Shown piece by piece: positions 59,401-64,000 of a DNA stretch of 64,000 nucleotides (its first letter is position 1; every line of letters begins with the position of its first letter). Where the stretch lies: assembly GCA_042663485.1 (NCBI GenBank), contig JBHTAF010000003.1. The stretch is one strand, 5' to 3'. Both the position numbers and the translations under genes were made by a program. The stretch comes from Natronosalvus sp042663485. GTDB taxonomy: Archaea > Halobacteriota > Halobacteria > Halobacteriales > Natrialbaceae. The notes under the pieces are model-generated. The model was not told the DNA's origin. It saw only the letters and a program-made list of their open reading frames with translations, and did no database searches.

Positions 59401-60102
59401 TCAGGCGTCGTTCGCCGCTTTTACCGTCTCGCGAACCGCGTCGACCCCCTCGTCGTGCGCGAGGTTGCCGACGACGATCACGTCGGCGTGGGTGGCCATT
59501 CGGTGGGCCGAGTCGTAATCGTGGATGCCGCCGCCGTAGAACAGCGCCGACTCCTCGAGGCTCTCCGCGGCCGCCTCGACGACTGACTCCTCGCCGTAGG
59601 TACCCGAGTACTCGACGTAGACGATCTCCTGGCCGAACATCTGCTCGGCGATGGTGGCGTAGGCGGCCACGTCGTCCTCTGCGAGGTCGCAGTCGGCCTC
59701 CGTCAACGTCGCCACGTCCGCCTCGGGGTTCATGACGATGTAGGCCTCCATGTACGTTCGATCCCACTCGAGGTCGCCCTCCAGGCGGACCCACTCCTTG
59801 TGGGCACCGGTGATCCAGAACGGCGACCCGGCGTTGAAGACGGTCGGGATGAGGTACCCCTCGAGGCCGTCGTTCTCGACGACGACGCTGGGATTCGAGG
59901 GCTCTTGGTACAGGGGCACGTCGTGTTCGGCGCAGGCCTCGATGACGGCCGTCATGTTCTCTTCTGTCATCCCCATCGTCCCGCCGACCTCGATGGCGTC
60001 GGTGCCGGTCGCACAGAGGTCGCCGTAGGTCACGCCCTCGGGTAGGTCCTTGTCGGGGTCGAGTTTGAGGATGTGGTTCCAGTCCGCCCAGGGTGCAGTC
60101 AT
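59401..60102 (-). CDS. Geranylgeranylglyceryl phosphate synthase
   Basis: First committed step of archaeal ether-lipid synthesis: adds a geranylgeranyl chain to glycerol-1-phosphate. The 233-residue PcrB-like TIM barrel starts MTAPWADWNHILKLDPDKDL, continues with GTDAIEVGGTMGMTEENM, and has the phosphate-binding loops YVEYSGTYGE and FYGGGIHDYDSA plus ADVIVVGNLAHDEG. The haloarchaeal group I pattern is clear. The ATG at 60102 is used. Cytochrome P450 lies immediately downstream in the same direction and may be co-transcribed. Confidence 0.92.
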   Translation of the reverse strand: MTAPWADWNHILKLDPDKDLPEGVTYGDLCATGTDAIEVGGTMGMTEENMTAVIEACAEHDVPLYQEPSNPSVVVENDGLEGYLIPTVFNAGSPFWITGAHKEWVRLEGDLEWDRTYMEAYIVMNPEADVATLTEADCDLAEDDVAAYATIAEQMFGQEIVYVEYSGTYGEESVVEAAAESLEESALFYGGGIHDYDSAHRMATHADVIVVGNLAHDEGVDAVRETVKAANDA

Positions 60103-60245
60103 ACCGACCCGTTTCTCGGTCTGGAGCAAAAGTTCTGCGAATCGGTGCCTCTCCGTCGGCTTCGGGCACCATATCCGCGAATTGTCGGCGGTCCCCAGTC
60201 GTAGCCGTTGACCGATCAGATGACTCTGTAGAGACGGCGTCCATT

Positions 60246-60262
60246 ACTATAGGGAATATAGT
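60246..60262. promoter_or_regulatory. AT-rich palindrome ACTATA-N5-TATAGT
   Basis: A perfect 6-bp inverted repeat with a 5-nt spacer in the gap between the GGGP synthase start (60102) and the DICT-protein stop (60311). It looks like an operator or a TATA-containing promoter, but is about 145 nt from the nearest start. Confidence 0.35.
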
Positions 60263-60310
60263 TAGTCACTCATCGACGATGACTGGACCTCACGCCACCG
60301 ATACGAACGA

Positions 60311-61015
60311 CTACTCGACGGTCTCGAGCGCCTCCAAAATCTCCCCAACCAGGTCGGGATCGTACGTCCAGAACCCGAGAAACCCCGACTCGCGTTCGCG
60401 AGCCACGAGTGCACACGCCTGCATCGGGTCCCCGCCGCCATCGAACGCCAGACACCAGAATGGCGCGAGGCCGCCTTCTTCGTCCCGGTGGTAGCGCACG
60501 TTCTCGAGCGGCGGTGGCTCCCAGTCCGGGCGACCGTAGACGGACACCTCGAGGTCGGTTTCCTCGCCGAGGCGTCGGTACAGCGGCACCTGCTGTTCGA
60601 AGACCGACAGCCGCTGGAAGCCGACGCGCAGCGTCCCCCGGCCGATCCGGAAGGCCCGGTCCTCGATTTCGCGGCTGGTAGTCAGCAGCTGTCGGTGATC
60701 GAGGGCGGTAAACAGCGTCTCCTCGAGCACCTCGAGGAGTGCGCGATACCCCTCGGACAGGCCCGTCCGATCCGTCGGTCGGACTACCGGTGGTTCGAGC
60801 AGTTGCTCCAGTGTCTCGAGTCCGATTGCGCCGACGAACGTCTCTCCGTCATAGATAGTGACGAACGGCGACGGTCCGTGAGGCGGCAGTTTGCGGTGGA
60901 CGACCGTCACGTTTCGCGCGGCGAGCCGATCCGAGAGGTCCGTCGCGTCCGCGTCGCTGTAGACGGTGAGCCACTTGCGTCGGCGTTCGACCGCATCGAG
61001 GTACGTATCGAGCAT
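60311..61015 (-). CDS. DICT-domain sensory protein
   Basis: A 234-residue protein with the DICT sensory fold known from diguanylate cyclases and two-component regulators. The conserved beginning of the domain is LPPHGPSPFVTIYDGETFVG-like sequence at residues 43-62, then LEETLFTALDHRQLLTTSRE, IEDRAFRIGRGTLRVGFQRL, and a C-terminal FWCLAFDGGGDPMQACALVA. No output domain follows. It lies in the same direction as a winged-helix gene 70 bp upstream, suggesting the two act together; ligand unknown. Confidence 0.8.
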   Translation of the reverse strand: MLDTYLDAVERRRKWLTVYSDADATDLSDRLAARNVTVVHRKLPPHGPSPFVTIYDGETFVGAIGLETLEQLLEPPVVRPTDRTGLSEGYRALLEVLEETLFTALDHRQLLTTSREIEDRAFRIGRGTLRVGFQRLSVFEQQVPLYRRLGEETDLEVSVYGRPDWEPPPLENVRYHRDEEGGLAPFWCLAFDGGGDPMQACALVARERESGFLGFWTYDPDLVGEILEALETVE

Positions 61016-61085
61016 AGGCCGTCGATGGTGCTGGTCGCGAGTTCCGAAACCGGCCGCTCGAGGGGCGACGGTGGCATTCCGACGG

Positions 61086-61460
61086 CTACGCGGTCTCGGC
61101 TTCGATCGCGCGACGGACGAGCGCCTTTGCCGGCTCCGGAACGGTCGCGAGCGAGACCTCCCCGCTCTCGGAATCGTACGCTACCAGCCCGGCCTCCGAG
61201 AGCAGGGGGAGATGTCTGTGGACCAGCGAGAGCTCGTGCTGGTGGCGTCGGTCGGGAGCGACCATCGTTTCGGTCGTCGTCTCCCACCCGGCGAGGACGT
61301 CCGCCAGTTCGTCGACTGAACACTCGTCTCGCTCGAGCAGGTAGTAGAGCACGCGACGACGGGGGCGTTCGGAGAGCGCCCGATAGAACGAATCGCTGGC
61401 CAGTAGCGGTGCCGTTTCGACTCGGTCCGGATCGTCTATCGCGGGTTCGTCTTCGGGCAT
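61086..61460 (-). CDS. Winged-helix regulator (DUF7344-like)
   Basis: A 124-residue haloarchaeal DNA-binding protein. After an acidic start (MPEDEPAIDD) comes the winged-helix pattern ALSERPRRRVLYYLLERDEC, SVDELADVLAGWETT, and HRHLPLLSEAGLVAYDSESG with the wing GEVSLATV. This is the common DUF7344 type. ATG at 61460 is used; the frame continues upstream through sequence without family likeness. The 385-bp gap upstream contains TTATTGAG (61586-61593) and the hairpin at 61750. It may control the DICT gene or itself. Confidence 0.8.
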   Translation of the reverse strand: MPEDEPAIDDPDRVETAPLLASDSFYRALSERPRRRVLYYLLERDECSVDELADVLAGWETTTETMVAPDRRHQHELSLVHRHLPLLSEAGLVAYDSESGEVSLATVPEPAKALVRRAIEAETA

Positions 61461-61749
61461 GGATTCACCGGCGTCGAGTGCGAGCGTGGATCGGTGCACG
61501 ACCGCGCTTCGATGGGTCGCGCCGCGTGCCGTGATCGTCCGGTACTGTACGAGACCTGTGAACACGTATGCTACTGTCCGACACTCAATAAGCGATTTCC
61601 CCAATACGAGTGACGTTCTCGATCGCCCACGTGAGAGCAGCGCTGAACTGGTCGGGATCCGAGATCGGTCCTCGAGAAGCGGCTTCGACGGCTCTCACGC
61701 GTCGTGGCAGCGGGAGAACCGAGGAGTAGTCGTACCGATTCGCCCGTCT

Positions 61750-61776
61750 GGAGCGGACGAGTCGCTCGTCTGCTCC
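61750..61776. repeat. 12-bp hairpin in the gap before the aldehyde dehydrogenase gene
   Basis: GGAGCGGACGAG (61750-61761) pairs with CTCGTCTGCTCC (61765-61776), 11 Watson-Crick pairs plus one G-T, around a 3-nt loop. It is 70 nt beyond the aldehyde dehydrogenase stop and could stop or stabilise transcripts; nothing else recognisable lies in 61461-61845. Confidence 0.45.
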
Positions 61777-61845
61777 CGAGCGACGACTGCCGAGAAATCG
61801 GTACCCGAATCCGGTTTCATCGGGCAGTTCGGGCTTAGAACTGCA

Positions 61846-63381
61846 CTAGTCGTCGTGAGTCGTGATGTCCGCCGAGAGCCCCTGGGCCATCTGGATCTTC
61901 TTCGAGTTGTTCAGCGTCCAGGCGGTGCGCTCGGTGACGGCCTCGATGGCCTCGCGGGCGGAGGGGTAGCCGTTCCCGGATTTCTTCACGCCGCCGAACG
62001 GCAACTGGACCTCCGCGCCGATACACGGCAGGTTGGCGTAGGCCAACCCGATTTCGGCGCGGTCGCGGAAGTAGTTGATCTGGCGGTAGTCTTCGGAGAT
62101 GATCGCGCCCGCGAGTCCGTAGGGCGTGTCGTTGTGGATCTCGACGGCCTCCTCGATGTCACCCGAGTACTTCAGCAGAGCGACGTGGGGACCGAAACAC
62201 TCCTCTTTCAGACAGCGCAGGTCGGTGTCGTACTCGATCTCGTAGACGAACGGGCCGACCCAGTGGCCGTCTTCGTGACCGTCGGGGATCTCGCTCGCCT
62301 CGAGGTCGGCGCGGTCGACCAGCACCTCGGCGCCCTCCTTCTCCGCCAACTCGTTGTGTTTGTGGATCTTCTCGACGTGCTCCGGCTCGATCGCCGGGCC
62401 CATGAACGTGTTCTCGTCGAGCGGGTCGCCGACGGCGACGCTCTCTGCGAGTTCGACGTAGCGCTCCTTGAACTCGTCGTAGACGTCCTCGTGAACGATC
62501 AGGCGCTCGCTCGAGACGCAGCGCTGGCCGGTAGTCTTGAAGCTCGACATGACCGCCGAGTGGACGGCGATGTCGAGGTCGGCGTTCTCCGTGATGACGA
62601 TGCCGTTCTTCCCGCCCATCTCGCAGGCCGCGAGTTTGCCGGGTTCGCCGCCGACCTTGCCGGCGATCTCGTGGCCGACCTCGGCCGATCCCGTGAAGAG
62701 GACAGTGTCGACCCGGGAGTCGTCGACGATCGAGGCCCCGGCGTCGCCGAAGCCCTGCACCATGTTGAAGACGCCCTCGGGGACGCCGGCGTCTTCCATC
62801 ATCTCGGCGATGATCTGGCCGCACCACGGCGTCTGCTCGGCAGGCTTCCAGACGACGGTGTTGCCCTCGACCAGCGCGATGGCCATGTGCCAGAACGGGA
62901 TGGCGACCGGGAAGTTCCACGGCGTGATACAGCCGATGACGCCCCGCGGTTTGCGGCGCATGTAGGCGTCCTTCGCGCCGACCTCGCTCGGGACGACGTC
63001 CCCGTGTGGGTGACGAGCGTTGCCCGCGGCCCACTCGACCATGTGGTAGGCCTCGACGACGTCCGCACGGCCCTCGGAGATTTCTTTGCCACACTCTTTC
63101 GTGACGATCTCGGCGAGTTCGTCGGTTCGGTCGCGCAGCTCGTGGTAGATGTCCCAGAGGTACTCCGCGCGGTCGATGTAGGAGAGTTCCCGCCACTCGT
63201 CGAACGCCTCGTCGGCGGCCTCGAGCGCGGCGTCGACGTCGGCCTCGGTTCCACGGTGGAATTCGGCGAGCGTCTCGCCCGTCGCCGGGTTCTCGCTCCC
63301 GAAGGTGTCGTCGCCGGTCCCGTCGGTCCACTCGCCACCCACGTAGTGGCCGTACGTCTGCGAAGGGTCGTCTTGACTCAT
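61846..63381 (-). CDS. NAD(P)-dependent aldehyde dehydrogenase
   Basis: A 511-residue enzyme oxidising an aldehyde to its acid. Catalytic Cys288 is in KTTGQRCVSSERL, the general base Glu254 in ACEMGGKNG, and the Asn-containing substrate loop is TPWNFPVA at 153-160; FTGSAEVGHEI is the cofactor region. The pattern resembles semialdehyde dehydrogenases, but the substrate is open. The ATG at 63381 begins MSQDDPSQTYGHYVGGEW; a TTG three codons upstream is possible. Single gene. Confidence 0.93.
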   Translation of the reverse strand: MSQDDPSQTYGHYVGGEWTDGTGDDTFGSENPATGETLAEFHRGTEADVDAALEAADEAFDEWRELSYIDRAEYLWDIYHELRDRTDELAEIVTKECGKEISEGRADVVEAYHMVEWAAGNARHPHGDVVPSEVGAKDAYMRRKPRGVIGCITPWNFPVAIPFWHMAIALVEGNTVVWKPAEQTPWCGQIIAEMMEDAGVPEGVFNMVQGFGDAGASIVDDSRVDTVLFTGSAEVGHEIAGKVGGEPGKLAACEMGGKNGIVITENADLDIAVHSAVMSSFKTTGQRCVSSERLIVHEDVYDEFKERYVELAESVAVGDPLDENTFMGPAIEPEHVEKIHKHNELAEKEGAEVLVDRADLEASEIPDGHEDGHWVGPFVYEIEYDTDLRCLKEECFGPHVALLKYSGDIEEAVEIHNDTPYGLAGAIISEDYRQINYFRDRAEIGLAYANLPCIGAEVQLPFGGVKKSGNGYPSAREAIEAVTERTAWTLNNSKKIQMAQGLSADITTHDD

Positions 63382-63571
63382 GCTCGGCAATATTTTCGCC
63401 GAGCGGTATGAAAAAGCCTGCTACTCGAGGCGAGCGATGGGGGTGTACGTCGGGCCGACGAGAGTGGGTGGGTGAATGGGTGGTACCTGGCGGTTGCTCG
63501 CCGACGGCTCTCGAGCAGCGGAACTGAGCTCGAACGAATCCCGAGCGGCGGAACTCGGCCACGACACGTCG

Positions 63572-64000
63572 TCAGCTGTCACCGGGATACCCGATGTCGG
63601 CGACCTTCTCGACCTCGCTTCGCAGCTGCGTCGAGTCGAACTCGTGATCCGGGCGCAACCTGACGAAATCGAGGAAGGACCGCGCCGACAGCAGCGTCTC
63701 CGCGTCGTAGACGCTCGCGGCCGCGGCAACGGCTGCTCGAGCCCCGATTCGCGGCTCGAGCATCGCGAGCGCACAGGCGAGGTCGTACGCTCTCGTTTCG
63801 CGAATCCGACCCTCGTTCACGCTCGTCGCGTCGATGAAGTAGAGGTCCCCCTCGAGCAGGAGGACGTTCTCCGCCCGGAGGTCACCGTGGGCGAGTCCGT
63901 GGTCGTGGAGCGTTCGGAGCATCCCGAAGAGCGTCGAGGAAACGTCGCGGATCTCCTCGTCCGTGAGTTCGTCGAGCGAGTGAAAGTCGGGAAGGTACTC
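63572..64000 (-). CDS. Protein-kinase-like protein, 5' part outside the window
   Basis: C-terminal part of a kinase-fold protein; the frame is open to the right edge, so the N-lobe is not visible. The catalytic loop is HGLAHGDLRAENVLL and the metal-binding Asp is in FIDATSV, as in RIO- and Bud32-like or other small archaeal kinases. After it come alpha-helical segments to the stop. It could phosphorylate a protein or a small molecule; the family cannot be settled without the N-terminus. Confidence 0.75.
   Translation of the reverse strand, partial: EYLPDFHSLDELTDEEIRDVSSTLFGMLRTLHDHGLAHGDLRAENVLLLEGDLYFIDATSVNEGRIRETRAYDLACALAMLEPRIGARAAVAAAASVYDAETLLSARSFLDFVRLRPDHEFDSTQLRSEVEKVADIGYPGDS

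Noticed and set aside
61459..63411. A 650-codon ORF on the plus strand
   Set aside because: Antisense to the aldehyde dehydrogenase, whose catalytic residues are plain.
1..64000. CRISPR array
   Set aside because: No set of regularly spaced identical 25-40-nt repeats was seen; the Cas4-like domain at 12-14 kb belongs to a Dna2-type fusion.

Overview
The window is chromosomal DNA of a haloarchaeon. The evidence is high GC, very acidic proteins with Asp/Glu-rich insertions, archaeal information-processing genes (LSm, L37e, S15, S3Ae, Pcc1, archaeal AspRS), archaeal lipid and CoA enzymes (GGGP synthase, CDP-archaeol-type alcohol phosphatidyltransferase, pantoate kinase, 4-phosphopantoate-beta-alanine ligase), Tat-type lipoprotein signals, and TATA boxes about 25-35 nt before leaderless starts. 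The species cannot be fixed from the sequence; gvpA-gvpN-gvpO genes and the overall gene set fit a member of the Natrialbales or a relative.

Layout. 1-4.8 kb: end of a metal ABC transporter, its permease, then ADP-forming acyl-CoA synthetase coupled to a phosphotransacetylase-like regulatory ATPase. 5.2-9.0 kb: LSm-L37e pair, MutS, CHY zinc finger. 9.2-11.2 kb: a stand-alone gas-vesicle trio (gvpA, gvpN, gvpO) next to a Dna2-like nuclease-helicase (11.3-14.1 kb). 14.3-18.6 kb: small membrane proteins, a dicarboxylate/amino-acid symporter, an acetyltransferase. 18.8-24.7 kb: lumazine synthase, aminotransferase, histidine kinase, FAD synthase, JAMM desampylase-like protease, DHH nuclease with S1/OB domains. 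24.7-29.4 kb: secreted PLD-like protein, HEAT-repeat protein, lipid head-group enzyme, halocyanin. 29.5-33.4 kb: S15-RecJ/Cdc45-like-Pcc1-S3Ae operon and a membrane protein.

33.5-38 kb: tRNA-Ala(GGC) followed by an AT-richer island with a Tat-exported repeat protein, a PH-domain membrane protein, small hypothetical proteins and at least one broken gene; this is the clearest horizontally acquired stretch. 38-47.3 kb: HTH regulator, Rdx-like protein, SurE, Rsm22-like methyltransferase, prephenate dehydrogenase, M24 peptidase, orphan 2-oxoacid dehydrogenase E1-alpha, M28 peptidase, degenerate NAD-kinase-like protein. 47.4-54.2 kb: the two archaeal CoA-pathway enzymes flanking a quinone reductase and a giant membrane protein with 13 tandem DUF1508-like repeats. 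54.4-64 kb: beta-propeller-like protein, AspRS, cupin, cytochrome P450, GGGP synthase, DICT/HTH regulatory pair, aldehyde dehydrogenase, and a kinase running off the right edge.

The most unusual items are the 13-repeat DUF1508-like protein, the gvpA-N-O trio without accessory gvp genes, the Pta-like regulator translationally coupled to acyl-CoA synthetase, the DHH-less RecJ/Cdc45-like protein, the low-GC island, and a 42-codon ORF stitched by ATGA overlaps between the JAMM and FAD synthase genes. No CRISPR array, rRNA or intact insertion sequence was seen.
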